Source of the DNA: an uncultured Alistipes sp.
GTDB taxonomy: Bacteria > Bacteroidota > Bacteroidia > Bacteroidales > Rikenellaceae
Direction: 5' to 3'
Assembly: GCA_937911745.1 (NCBI GenBank)
Contig: CALDPX010000047.1
Span: 9,971-73,970, forward strand
DNA: 64,000 bases
The notes beneath the pieces were generated by a model. The model was not told where the DNA came from. It saw only the letters and a program-made list of their open reading frames with translations, and made no database searches. Shown here piece by piece: positions 41,362 to 49,312 of this stretch. Made by a program: the position numbers and the translations under genes. The stretch's first letter is position 1. Every line of letters begins with the position of its first letter.

Positions 41362-42270
41362 ATGTCCAACAAACAAAGAACTATTGCTGAGGCGATATCA
41401 TTCAGTGGCAAGGGGCTACACACCGGCGAGTTGGTAACCATGAAGGTGTGCCCTGCGGAGGTCGATAGGGGTATTGTCTTCCGCCGCGTGGACCTCAAAG
41501 GGGCTCCCGAAGTGGCAGCATTAGCACACAATGTGTGTGACACGTCGAGGGGTACGACCATCAAAGACGGCAAGGCAAAAGTATCTACCATAGAGCACAT
41601 ACTCTCCGCCCTTTGGACAATGGGTATCGACAACGCACTTATAGAAATAGACGCTCCCGAAACACCCATCATGGATGGCTCGGCAAGGGCATACGCTGCC
41701 GAGATTGAGAGGGTTGGCACTGTGGAGCAAGATGCCGAGCGCAAGTGGTTCGAGGTGAAAGAGGAATTCCTCTTCGAGATTCCCAAGAAGGGTGTGAGGG
41801 TGGTTATCACGCCTGCCGAGGAGTACTCTGTGAATGTTACGGTGGACTATAACTCTACGGTGGTGGGTGTGCAGCAGCACCGCTATGATGCCTCGGTAAA
41901 CTACCGCGAGGAGATAGCACCCTGCCGCACATTTGTATTCCTCCACGAGATAGAGTTGCTGTTGAAGTTGGGACTCATCAAGGGCGGCTCGGTGGAGAGC
42001 GCTATGGTGGTGGTGGAAAAACCCATCTCGGATAGCACCAGAAAGCGCATCTGCAAGACCTTCGGCAGAGAGGATATCGAGGTCGAGAGAGGCTACCTGA
42101 GCCACCAACCTCTGCGTTTCGAGAACGAGATTGCACGCCACAAGTTGCTCGACATACTCGGCGACCTGGCACTGCTCGGCAGACGCATCCGAGGTCACGT
42201 TGAGGCTCTGCGCCCCGGACACTATGCCAATACACAAATGGCACAGCTATTGGAGAAGGATTTGAAATAG
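41362..42270 (+). CDS. lpxC: UDP-3-O-acyl-N-acetylglucosamine deacetylase, without FabZ domain
   Basis: The 302-residue zinc deacetylase commits precursor to lipid A synthesis. The zinc ligand His79 is in STIEHILSALW, and the second and third ligands are in ENEIARHKLLDILGDLALLG (about 238-242). The catalytic histidine lies in LRPGHYANT. In the Bacteroidota I know, LpxC is fused to the dehydratase FabZ (about 460 residues). Here the protein stops right after the LpxC domain (QLLEKDLK), and 36 bases later lpxA begins, so no fabZ lies in between. The start has typical SFSGKGLHTGE sequence. Confidence 0.95.
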   Translation: MSNKQRTIAEAISFSGKGLHTGELVTMKVCPAEVDRGIVFRRVDLKGAPEVAALAHNVCDTSRGTTIKDGKAKVSTIEHILSALWTMGIDNALIEIDAPETPIMDGSARAYAAEIERVGTVEQDAERKWFEVKEEFLFEIPKKGVRVVITPAEEYSVNVTVDYNSTVVGVQQHRYDASVNYREEIAPCRTFVFLHEIELLLKLGLIKGGSVESAMVVVEKPISDSTRKRICKTFGREDIEVERGYLSHQPLRFENEIARHKLLDILGDLALLGRRIRGHVEALRPGHYANTQMAQLLEKDLK

Positions 42271-42306
42271 AGATAATAAAGTACTACGAATATACGTTTA
42301 AGGAGT

Positions 42307-43107
42307 ATGATTAGTAATTTGGCTTATATCCACCCAGATGCAAAGTTGGGTGAGAATGTTACAGTAGAGCCCTTTGCCTACATAGAGGGCGACGTAGTAA
42401 TTGGTGAGGGCAGTTGGATTGGTCCCCACGCCAGCGTTATGGCAGGTACCCGCATGGGTAAGAACTGCAAGGTGCACAGCGGTGCCGTTATCGGCGGCGT
42501 GCCCCAGGACCTCAAATTCCACGGCGAATACACCACTTGCGAGATTGGCGACAACAACACCTTCCGCGAGTGCTGCACGGTAAACCGCGGCACGGACGCT
42601 AAGGGCAAAACAGTTATGGGCTCCAACAACCTTGTGATGGCTTACGCCCACATCGCCCACGACTGCGTAATCGGCAACAACTGCGTAATCGTAAACAACG
42701 TGTCACTCGCCGGCGAGGTAGAACTCGGCAACTTCGTAGTCTTTGGTGGTCACTCGGGTGCTCACCAGTTCAGTCGCATCGGCGACCACGCAATGATTGC
42801 CGCCAACACCTATGTGAACAAAGATGTTCCTCCCTATGTTAAGGCAGCCCACACCCCCATCACCTACGTTGGTGCCAACTTCTTGGGTTTGAGGCGCAGG
42901 GGCTTCTCGAACGAGGAGATTAAGCAGATTCAGGATATCTTCCGCGTGCTCTTCCAAGATGGTCACACCTACACTATGGCTTGCGACATCGTTATGGCAC
43001 AATTCCCCGAGAGCGAAATCCGCAACCAGGTAGTAGAGTTCATCCGCTCTTCCAAACGCGGCATCCTCAAACCCTACAACACCGCAGCCGTAGCCGCTGA
43101 CGAGTAG
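42307..43107 (+). CDS. lpxA: Acyl-[ACP]-UDP-N-acetylglucosamine O-acyltransferase
   Basis: The 266-residue enzyme transfers an acyl chain from ACP to UDP-GlcNAc, the first step of lipid A synthesis in the cytoplasm. It shows the left-handed beta-helix hexapeptide repeats (e.g. IHPDAKLGENVTVEPF, VIGNNCVIVNN) and the catalytic histidine in AYAHIAHDCVIG (His118). The C-terminal helical bundle reads FLGLRRRGFSNEEIKQI. It follows lpxC by 36 bases in one operon, and a strong terminator follows 28 bases after its stop. Confidence 0.97.
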   Translation: MISNLAYIHPDAKLGENVTVEPFAYIEGDVVIGEGSWIGPHASVMAGTRMGKNCKVHSGAVIGGVPQDLKFHGEYTTCEIGDNNTFRECCTVNRGTDAKGKTVMGSNNLVMAYAHIAHDCVIGNNCVIVNNVSLAGEVELGNFVVFGGHSGAHQFSRIGDHAMIAANTYVNKDVPPYVKAAHTPITYVGANFLGLRRRGFSNEEIKQIQDIFRVLFQDGHTYTMACDIVMAQFPESEIRNQVVEFIRSSKRGILKPYNTAAVAADE

Positions 43108-43135
43108 TAGAGGAAATTCACTTGTATAATAACAC

Positions 43136-43170
43136 AATCCCCTGCCGAGCATTTCGGCAGGGGATTTTTT
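43136..43170 (+). terminator. Terminator of the lpxC-lpxA operon
   Basis: AATCCCCTGCCGA (43136-43148) pairs with TCGGCAGGGGATT (43154-43166), followed by TTTTTC. Confidence 0.95.
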
Positions 43171-43280
43171 CTCCGCTTTTTGTAAAAAGCGGACCCAAAA
43201 ACTTTTAGTGCACCAACCAATCGTGGTACTACCTACCGCTTTGCTTAGGAGTGGCTTCGGAGCCACCTGCACTTTGAGCG
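43171..43280 (-). repeat. Family 2 repeat (TTTTTGTAAAAA hairpin) between lpxA and the lipocalin gene
   Basis: CCGCTTTTTGTAAAAAGCGG (43173-43192) forms the perfect hairpin, then CCCAAAAACTTTTAGTGCAC. A variable part with GTGGCTTCGGAGCCAC (another hairpin) follows, and the end GAGCGTCACTC matches the end of the 85-base units upstream of secA. The last bases overlap the stop of the lipocalin gene. Confidence 0.8.
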
Positions 43281-43814
43281 TCACTCTTGTTCAACCACAA
43301 TTATATCGGATAAATCATATCCGCGCTTTTCGAGTCTGGAGTAGATACCTTCGAGTAGTGCGGGGTCCATTGTGGGGGTGCGGGAGAGTATCCACAAATA
43401 ACCATCGCCCGAGCCGCCAACAACCGAGTAGGAGTAGTCGGGTGCGAGTTCCATAATGTTATACTCGGCAGGGAAGACAAAGAATGTAACCTTCAACTGC
43501 CCGGGAACATCCGTAGTACGAGCTTTGCCTTTGGTGACCTTTGTTTTACCCTTTTTGATACCCTCGTTGCGAACCTCTATTTTACCATCGGGCAGCAGAG
43601 TATAGGTGGTCTTGACGTGTGTCATACCCTTCTCGAAGAAGTGGGGTTTGCGGACAATCTCATACCATACACCCGTATAGCGGTCGAGGTCGAGACTATC
43701 GACCGTTGAATTGTCGAAAGTGGGCTGTGGGGCACGCGAGGAGCAGAGAGTGAGCGTCAGTAGCGAGAAACCACCAACAACCATCAGCAGAGAAGCAATC
43801 ATCTTGAATTTCAT
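43281..43814 (-). CDS. Lipocalin family protein (Blc-like), probable lipoprotein
   Basis: The 177-residue product has a signal peptide ending with a lipobox LTLC (Cys24). The lipocalin signature LDRYTGVWYEIVRKPH (GxW at residues 48-50) is followed by the beta-barrel strands and the second conserved region ELAPDYSYSVVGGSGDGYLWILSRTPTMD, and ends with a helix-containing tail. Blc-type lipocalins bind lipids or lysolipids in the outer membrane. Transcribed opposite to its neighbours. The stop TGA lies in the family 2 repeat. Confidence 0.92.
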   Translation of the reverse strand: MKFKMIASLLMVVGGFSLLTLTLCSSRAPQPTFDNSTVDSLDLDRYTGVWYEIVRKPHFFEKGMTHVKTTYTLLPDGKIEVRNEGIKKGKTKVTKGKARTTDVPGQLKVTFFVFPAEYNIMELAPDYSYSVVGGSGDGYLWILSRTPTMDPALLEGIYSRLEKRGYDLSDIIVVEQE

Positions 43815-43896
43815 GGTTTTGAGTGTGATATTAAGTAATAAACAACTCTCCTCTACGTTTCAAAATCGGTGCCAATGGAGCAAAGGGGGCAAAATT

Positions 43897-43928
43897 TTTG
43901 TTGCTCTCGGCAAAAAAGCGTACCTTCG
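43897..43928 (+). promoter_or_regulatory. Promoter of the radical SAM gene (TTTG-N20-TACCTTCG)
   Basis: TTTG at 43897-43900 and TACCTTCG at 43921-43928, with a spacer of 20 bases. The phrase TTTGTTGCTCTCGGCAA recurs with one change at the pepE promoter. It excludes the earlier ATG at 43869 as a start. Confidence 0.75.
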
Positions 43929-43949
43929 TGGCAAGAAAACTCAAAACCT

Positions 43950-44720
43950 ATGTCAGTACTCTACGACAACCTCATCTTCGGTCCCATACGCTCGCGCCGT
44001 CTGGGGCTTTCGCTCGGCATCAATCTACTGCCTGTGGATTGCAAAATCTGCTCTTTCAACTGCATCTATTGTGAGTGCGGCTGGACTTTGGGTGGGCATA
44101 AACCCCGCTTCAACGACAAAAAAGCGGTTCTTGCAATGCTCGAAGTTGTACTGGGCGAGATGGTTGAGGCGGGAACTCCTCCCGATGTGCTGACCTTTGC
44201 GGGCAATGGTGAGCCAACGATGCACCCCGACTTTGAGGAGATTGTCAACGGGGTTATTGCCCTCAGGGATAGGCTCTGTCCCAAGGCGAAGGTATCGGTG
44301 CTCTCCAACGCCACAATGCTCCACCGCGAGAGCGTAAGGCGAGCCCTCCGCAGGGTGGACAACCCTATTCTGAAACTCGACTCGGCATTCGACAAGACCG
44401 CACAACTGATAGACAAACCTCTGGGCAACTACTCCATAGCGAAGGTCGTGGAGTGGATGAAGAGTTTTGGTGGCGAGTGCATCGTGCAGACGATGTTCCT
44501 TCGTGGCGAGTTCGAGGGCGAGAGAGTCGACAACACAACACCCGAGGAGGTGGAGGCGTGGCTCCGACTTGTGGAGGAGATTGCACCCCGCAGTGTGATG
44601 GTCTACACCATCGACCGCGACACCCCCGCACCCAACCTCGAAAAAGTGCCCGTAGAGGAACTCCGAGAGATTGCCGAAAGGGTAAAGGCTCTGGGCATAG
44701 AGTGTAGCGTGGCAGGTTAG
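43950..44720 (+). CDS. Radical SAM family protein
   Basis: The 256-residue protein starts at 43950 (MSVLYDNLIFGPIRSRRLG). The radical SAM cluster motif CSFNCIYC (Cys34, Cys38, Cys41, the CxxxCxxC pattern) is preceded by a further cysteine at 31. LTFAGNGEPTMHP follows the GGEP-like SAM motif. The C-terminal half, TIDRDTPAPNLEKVPVEEL, resembles a family of radical SAM proteins of unknown reaction (similar to wybutosine-related or Elp3-like minimal forms). No auxiliary cluster domain is seen. Its promoter at 43897-43928 supports this start. prfB follows 35 bases downstream, possibly in the same message. Confidence 0.85.
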   Translation: MSVLYDNLIFGPIRSRRLGLSLGINLLPVDCKICSFNCIYCECGWTLGGHKPRFNDKKAVLAMLEVVLGEMVEAGTPPDVLTFAGNGEPTMHPDFEEIVNGVIALRDRLCPKAKVSVLSNATMLHRESVRRALRRVDNPILKLDSAFDKTAQLIDKPLGNYSIAKVVEWMKSFGGECIVQTMFLRGEFEGERVDNTTPEEVEAWLRLVEEIAPRSVMVYTIDRDTPAPNLEKVPVEELREIAERVKALGIECSVAG

Positions 44721-44755
44721 AAAGAGTATAAGTATAGGTTAATGACGGCTCAGAG

Positions 44756-45871
44756 ATGATTACTACCGAACAGATAAAAGACCTTACTCAGAGGCGCGAT
44801 GCACTCTACCGCTATCTTGCGGTGGAGGATAAGCGCATAGCCCACGAGGAGGAACAGCTCAAAACCACCGCTCCCGACTTTTGGGACAATCCCGAAGCGG
44901 CAGAAAAGCAACTCAAAAAGGTGGCTTCCATAAAGGCGTGGATAGACTCCTACGAGGCACTCTCGGCGATGGTTGACGACTTGGAGGTTGTTGCGGAGTT
45001 TGTGCGCGAGGGTGGTGCTACCGAGGCGGAACTCGACAGCCAATATGAGCGCACGCTTGCTGCCGCAGAGGAGTTGGAGATGAAGAATATGCTCCGTGGC
45101 GAAGAGGACAAACTCGGAGCCATTGTGGATATCAACTCGGGTGCAGGAGGTACCGAGAGCCTCGATTGGGCTTCGATGCTGCTGAGAATGTACACCCGCT
45201 GGGGCGAGCGCAACGGCTACAAAGTGAGGGTGCAGGACTTCCAGGCAGGCGAAGAGGTGGGTGTGAAATCCGCCACACTACTATTCGAGGGCGACTACGC
45301 CTACGGATACCTCAAAAGCGAGAGTGGTGTGCATCGTATGGTGCGCCTCTCGCCCTTCAACGCCAACAACAAACGACAGACCACCTTCGCTTCGGTCTTT
45401 GTGTCGCCCGCTGTGGACGACACCATAGAGATAACCATCAACCCCGCAGACTACGAGTGGGACACCTATCGCAGTAGTGGTGCGGGCGGTCAGAATGTCA
45501 ATAAGGTCGAGACAGGTGTGCGCCTGCGCTACCACGGCAAGGATGCCGATACGGGCGAGCCTGTGGAGTTCCTCATCGAGAATACCGAAACCCGCTCGCA
45601 ACTTATGAACCGCGAGAACGCACTGCGCATCCTCCGCTCGAAACTCTACCAGAGGGAGTTGGAGAAGCGTATGGCACTACAAAACGAACTCGAAAAGGGC
45701 AAAAAACGCATCGAGTGGGGCTCGCAGATACGCTCCTACGTCTTTGATGACCGCCGCGTTAAGGACCACCGCACGGGCTACCAGACCTCGGCTGTGGAGT
45801 CGGTTATGGATGGCGACATAGATGCCTTCATCAAGGCTTACCTTATGGAACAAGGGGGTGGAGAAAATTGA
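44756..45871 (+). CDS. prfB: Peptide chain release factor 2
   Basis: The 371-residue factor recognises UGA and UAA stop codons. The codon-reading tripeptide SPF is at residues 199-201 in VRLSPFNANNKR, and the peptidyl-tRNA hydrolysis loop GGQ is at 244-246 in SSGAGGQNVNK. The gene is one continuous frame. The segment that in many bacteria holds a programmed frameshift (RYL then a UGA) here reads RYLAVEDKR without any in-frame stop, so the usual autoregulation is absent. The stop codon TGA and the following bases are part of AAAGTTG-type repeats. Confidence 0.97.
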   Translation: MITTEQIKDLTQRRDALYRYLAVEDKRIAHEEEQLKTTAPDFWDNPEAAEKQLKKVASIKAWIDSYEALSAMVDDLEVVAEFVREGGATEAELDSQYERTLAAAEELEMKNMLRGEEDKLGAIVDINSGAGGTESLDWASMLLRMYTRWGERNGYKVRVQDFQAGEEVGVKSATLLFEGDYAYGYLKSESGVHRMVRLSPFNANNKRQTTFASVFVSPAVDDTIEITINPADYEWDTYRSSGAGGQNVNKVETGVRLRYHGKDADTGEPVEFLIENTETRSQLMNRENALRILRSKLYQRELEKRMALQNELEKGKKRIEWGSQIRSYVFDDRRVKDHRTGYQTSAVESVMDGDIDAFIKAYLMEQGGGEN

Positions 45872-45887
45872 AAGTTGAAAGTTGAAT

Positions 45888-45933
45888 GTTATAAGATATG
45901 AGGTCGCCTTTGGGCGACCTCATATCTTATAAC
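45888..45933. terminator. Long perfect hairpin between prfB and radC
   Basis: A 21-bp stem: GTTATAAGATATGAGGTCGC with one more C at 45888-45908 pairs with its complement at 45913-45933 around the loop TTTG. The radC stop codon TAA lies within the right arm. There is no T run, so it probably works as a bidirectional RNA end structure. Confidence 0.75.
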
Positions 45934-46592
45934 TTACCAGCGGAACGGAAACTATATGAACCCCCGCCTCGTGCAACAATAATATGGTCGAGTAATTGGA
46001 TGTCGAAGAGTGCCGCCGCATCCCTCAATTGCTGAGTAAAACGCTCGTCCTCTGGGCTTGCCTCAGCCGTACCCGAGGGGTGATTGTGTACCACAATGAT
46101 AGATGCTGCAACAAGCGTAAGAGCGTGGCGAACGATGAGTTTGCAGTCGGTTGTAACAGCCGACGAGCCGCCAACCGAGATACGCCTGCGCTCGATGACT
46201 TTATTTGCCGTAGAGAGGTACAATACCCACAACTCCTCGTGGTCGAGGGTGGAGATGAGTGGCGCAAAGAGAGCCACAACATCGTTGCGGTCGCGGATGA
46301 CGGGTTGCTCGCCACTCTCGGCAACAAGCACCCTGCGCCCCAGTTCCATAGCCGCCACAACCCTCGTAGCACGCTCCATACCGAGCGACTCACGCTGTCG
46401 CAACTCCCCTGCCGTAAGGCGTGAAAGAGCCGCCAGAGAGCCCACATCGGCAAGCAGTCGCTCGGCAGTTGCAACACCCTCTTCGCCACCCTTTGTCGCC
46501 ATCACGAGGCTAAGCAGTTCGGCATCGCTGAGTGCTCCAACTCCCTTCGCAACAAACTTCTCGCGCACCATCTTATCGTTGGTTTGCTTCAT
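45927..46592 (-). CDS. radC: RadC (JAMM/MPN+) family protein
   Basis: 221 residues from the ATG at 46592. The N-terminal helix-hairpin-helix-like part reads REKFVAKGVGALSDAELLSLV. The JAMM metal-binding motif is HNHPSG (His169-Gly174) with the following aspartate in SPEDERFTQQL. RadC proteins are annotated in DNA repair, but a repair role is not proved. The start is chosen to agree with the family; a longer frame to 46712 translates rnc out of frame. It overlaps the end of rnc by 20 bases. Confidence 0.92.
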   Translation of the reverse strand: MKQTNDKMVREKFVAKGVGALSDAELLSLVMATKGGEEGVATAERLLADVGSLAALSRLTAGELRQRESLGMERATRVVAAMELGRRVLVAESGEQPVIRDRNDVVALFAPLISTLDHEELWVLYLSTANKVIERRRISVGGSSAVTTDCKLIVRHALTLVAASIIVVHNHPSGTAEASPEDERFTQQLRDAAALFDIQLLDHIIVARGGGSYSFRSAGKL

Positions 46593-47361
46593 CTTGCAAG
46601 TGGTCGTAGCGGTCCAATATAAAGTCGCCCATCTCGTCGCCAAGGAGTACCCAAGCATTTTGGGCTGCATTCTGCTCCGCCTCTTTCTTGGTAGAGCCTC
46701 TACCCACACCAATCCTCATATCGTCTATCAGCACTCGCGACACAAAGGCAGCCTGATTACCCGAGGTGTGTTCGCCATCGGACTCGGTGGAGAAACTAAT
46801 GGTTCGTTTGCTCTTCTGACACCACTCAATAAGACGACTCTTATGGTCATTTTCGGAGTTGGTGAGGTCCTCGATGTTGATGTGGTTTTTCAGCAAGTCA
46901 TTGATGACAATGCGATTGACCACATTGTAGCCCTTGTCCAAGTAGAGAGCACCCAACAACGCCTCCAAGCAGTCGCCAAAGAGATGTTTGTGTGCAAAAT
47001 TACCCGTAGAGTTATAGATAACCATTCTATCGAGTCCCAATTCGCGAGCCAAAGCATTGAGCGACTGACGGCTCACAATTTTAGACCTTGTCTTGGTCAG
47101 AAAGCCCTCCGACTGGTGGGGATACTCGATAAAGAGGTAGTCCGACACTATCGACTCCAACACTGCATCGCCCAGAAACTCCAAGCGCTCGTTGTTGATA
47201 CTCTCGCCTCCCTCCACCTTCACGGAAGCCGAGCGGTGTACAAGGGCGAGTTTGTATAGTTCGACATTGTCGGGAGTAACCCCAAAAATACGCCGAAAGG
47301 CGCGGTAGTATTCCCTATCCGCGCCCCATAGGCGATGACAAATGCGTGCAATGCATCCCAT
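46573..47361 (-). CDS. rnc: Ribonuclease III
   Basis: The 262-residue enzyme cleaves double-stranded RNA, as in rRNA processing. The signature NERLEFLGDAVL is at residues 57-68. The nuclease domain continues with FGDCLEALLGALYLDKG (metal-binding Glu), and a double-stranded-RNA-binding domain follows, with DHKSRLIEWCQKSKRT and GRGSTKKEAEQNAAQNAW. It lies 11 bases downstream of fabF, as is common in bacteria (acpP-fabF-rnc). It overlaps the radC start by 20 bases. Confidence 0.97.
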   Translation of the reverse strand: MGCIARICHRLWGADREYYRAFRRIFGVTPDNVELYKLALVHRSASVKVEGGESINNERLEFLGDAVLESIVSDYLFIEYPHQSEGFLTKTRSKIVSRQSLNALARELGLDRMVIYNSTGNFAHKHLFGDCLEALLGALYLDKGYNVVNRIVINDLLKNHINIEDLTNSENDHKSRLIEWCQKSKRTISFSTESDGEHTSGNQAAFVSRVLIDDMRIGVGRGSTKKEAEQNAAQNAWVLLGDEMGDFILDRYDHLQDEANQR

Positions 47362-47372
47362 AGTTAATCTAT

Positions 47373-48629
47373 CTACTCTTCGTATTTTTTCAGTATAATG
47401 GTGGAGTTCTGACCTCCAAAACCAAAGGTGTTGCTCAAAGCATAACGAACCTCGCGTTTTTGTGCCACATCACGTGTGAGGTTCAAACGCGGGTCAATGG
47501 CAGGATCCAACTCCTCTATGTTGATGGTGGGAGGGATTATACCCTTTGTAATTGCCATAACCACAGCCAAAGCCTCAACAGCTCCTGCACCACCCAAAAG
47601 GTGACCCGTCATAGACTTCGTCGATGAGATGTTCATCTTATAGGCGTGGTCGCCAAAGACCTTCTGAATACCTTTCAACTCTGCCAAATCACCCAGAGGA
47701 GTAGAGGTTCCGTGAGTGTTGATGTAGTCGATATCCTCGGGGGCAATACCAGCCTCCCTCAGTGCGCTCTCCATACAGTAGCGAGCACCCTCGCCCTCGG
47801 GCTCGGGAGCCGTAACGTGGTAAGCATCGGAACTGATACCCGAGCCGACAATCTCGGCATAAATTTTCGCACCACGAGCCTTTGCATGCTCCAACTCCTC
47901 AATAACCAGAGCACCACCACCCTCGCCCATCACAAAGCCATCTCTACTCTTGTCATAGGGGCGCGAGGCGGTCTTGGGATCGTCGTTGCGGGTTGAGAGA
48001 GCCATCATAGAGTTAAAACTGCCCAAGCCTACAACCGACACAGCACCCTCAGAACCACCCGTAACCATAACATCTGCCCTACCGAGGCGTATCTGATCCA
48101 CAGCGTTCACAATAGAGTGGGTACTCGATGAACATGCCGAAACGGTACTAAAACCAGGACCTTTGTAGCCATATTTGAGCGAAATGTGACCTGCTGCCAT
48201 ATTGGGCAACATTTTGAGTATAAGGAAGGGGCTGAAACGGGGTGTATCGCTCTCGCTATGGCAAAATGCGGCTATCTCCTCATAGATGGCATTGATACCA
48301 CCAATACCCGCTCCCCAAATCACGCCAACCCTATTTTTATCGAGTTCGGCTTCCTCCAAACCTGCATCCTTTACAGCCTCGTCTGCCGAGATGAGTGCAT
48401 ATTGTGTAAAAGCATCGAGTTTGCGCACCTCCTTACGTTCGAAGTAATCTTCGGGATTATAGTTCTTAATCTCGGCTGCAAACTTGGTTTTATTGTGTGT
48501 GGTATCAAAACTCTTCACATAGTCCACTCCGCTCACACCCGCAGCCAAAGCCTCAAAGTACTCTTCTACGTTGTGTCCAAGCGGATTGATGGTTCCAATA
48601 CCAGTAATTACTACTCTCCTACGTTCCAT
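47373..48629 (-). CDS. fabF: 3-oxoacyl-[ACP] synthase II (KAS II)
   Basis: The 418-residue enzyme carries out chain elongation of fatty acids with malonyl-ACP. The active-site cysteine is Cys166 in VSACSSSTHSI, and the two histidines are in NTHGTSTPLGD and STKSMTGHLLGGAG. Length is normal. Upstream lies acpP with an intervening terminator-like hairpin, and downstream rnc, forming the conserved acpP-fabF-rnc cluster. Confidence 0.98.
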   Translation of the reverse strand: MERRRVVITGIGTINPLGHNVEEYFEALAAGVSGVDYVKSFDTTHNKTKFAAEIKNYNPEDYFERKEVRKLDAFTQYALISADEAVKDAGLEEAELDKNRVGVIWGAGIGGINAIYEEIAAFCHSESDTPRFSPFLILKMLPNMAAGHISLKYGYKGPGFSTVSACSSSTHSIVNAVDQIRLGRADVMVTGGSEGAVSVVGLGSFNSMMALSTRNDDPKTASRPYDKSRDGFVMGEGGGALVIEELEHAKARGAKIYAEIVGSGISSDAYHVTAPEPEGEGARYCMESALREAGIAPEDIDYINTHGTSTPLGDLAELKGIQKVFGDHAYKMNISSTKSMTGHLLGGAGAVEALAVVMAITKGIIPPTINIEELDPAIDPRLNLTRDVAQKREVRYALSNTFGFGGQNSTIILKKYEE

Positions 48630-48687
48630 AATAAAAATTGTTCGTTTCTGTTAGGTGTTAGTATTGTAGCAACAAAAAATGTGTGCT

Positions 48688-48726
48688 AAAATAAAAAGTG
48701 AGGTAAAATAGCACATTTTACCTCAC
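48688..48726 (-). terminator. Intrinsic terminator or attenuator between acpP and fabF
   Basis: On the minus strand GTGAGGTAAAAT (complement of 48715-48726) pairs perfectly with ATTTTACCTCAC (complement of 48698-48709) around GTGCT, followed by TTTTTATTTT. Partial read-through would give more acpP than fabF mRNA. Confidence 0.9.
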
Positions 48727-48766
48727 CCATATACTCTGCTGAGTCTTTGCTTTGAGCGCGATAAAA

Positions 48767-49003
48767 TTAATTCGCGTGCTCTTCAACGTACTTGATGGCG
48801 TCGCCAACAGTCGAGATTTTCTCTGCAGCCTCATCGGGAATCTCCAAACCAAACTCCTCCTCAAAAGCCATAATAAGTTCAACAGTGTCGAGCGAATCTG
48901 CACCGAGGTCGTTTGCGAAACTTGCCTCGGGGACGATGTTCTTAACATCCTGATTCAACCTGTCTTTGATAATCTCAACTACTTTCTGAGAAATTTCTGA
49001 CAT
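48767..49003 (-). CDS. acpP: Acyl carrier protein
   Basis: The 78-residue acidic helix-bundle protein carries growing acyl chains on a phosphopantetheine arm. The attachment serine is Ser37 in LGADSLDTVEL. The C-terminus DEAAEKISTVGDAIKYVEEHA is typical. It lies upstream of fabF with the terminator 48688-48726 between them, so it may be transcribed mainly alone. A -7-like TATATTTG is at 49071-49078. Overlapping frames on the other strand are ignored. Confidence 0.98.
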   Translation of the reverse strand: MSEISQKVVEIIKDRLNQDVKNIVPEASFANDLGADSLDTVELIMAFEEEFGLEIPDEAAEKISTVGDAIKYVEEHAN

Positions 49004-49070
49004 AATTTATAAGTTTAAGTTTAACATTGTGTGGCTACTTCTCTTCTCGCTACGAGAGCGAAAATCGTTA

Positions 49071-49078
49071 CAAATATA
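49071..49078 (-). promoter_or_regulatory. -7 box (TATATTTG) of acpP
   Basis: On the minus strand TATATTTG is the complement of 49071-49078, about 70 bases before the acpP ATG. The -33 element is not clear. Confidence 0.6.
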
Positions 49079-49246
49079 ATACTTTTTCCCGAAACTCGCT
49101 CATTTTGGCGACTTTTTTGCACTCATCACAAGTCGCCACCTTTCTATTAGACTGATTATGTACAACTTACGCTCAACCTCTAAAAAGTCGCCAATTATCT
49201 TCTTGCGGGAATTTTTAGCCATTTTTCGCAAAAAACAAGCCACAAA

Positions 49247-49278
49247 TTTGTCGCTCTCGGCAATTATCCGTACCTTTA
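49247..49278 (+). promoter_or_regulatory. Promoter of pepE (TTTG-N20-TACCTTTA)
   Basis: TTTG at 49247-49250 and TACCTTTA at 49271-49278, with a spacer of 20 bases. The first 17 bases (TTTGTCGCTCTCGGCAA) match the radical SAM gene promoter in 16 positions. Confidence 0.75.
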
Positions 49279-49312
49279 ATGAGAATTTCAATTACCTAAA
49301 ACCATAAAGACT

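Larger units (their letters stand above)
49004..49312. other. Divergent promoter region between acpP and pepE
   Basis: 309 bases without a gene. It contains TATATTTG on the minus strand at 49071-49078 (acpP side) and the pepE promoter at 49247-49278. A short minus-strand frame of about 60 codons within 49100-49291 has no family features and is not called. Confidence 0.6.

Noticed and set aside
49100..49291. 63-codon minus-strand frame between acpP and pepE
   Set aside because: It covers the pepE promoter, has no family similarity that I can see and no promoter of its own.
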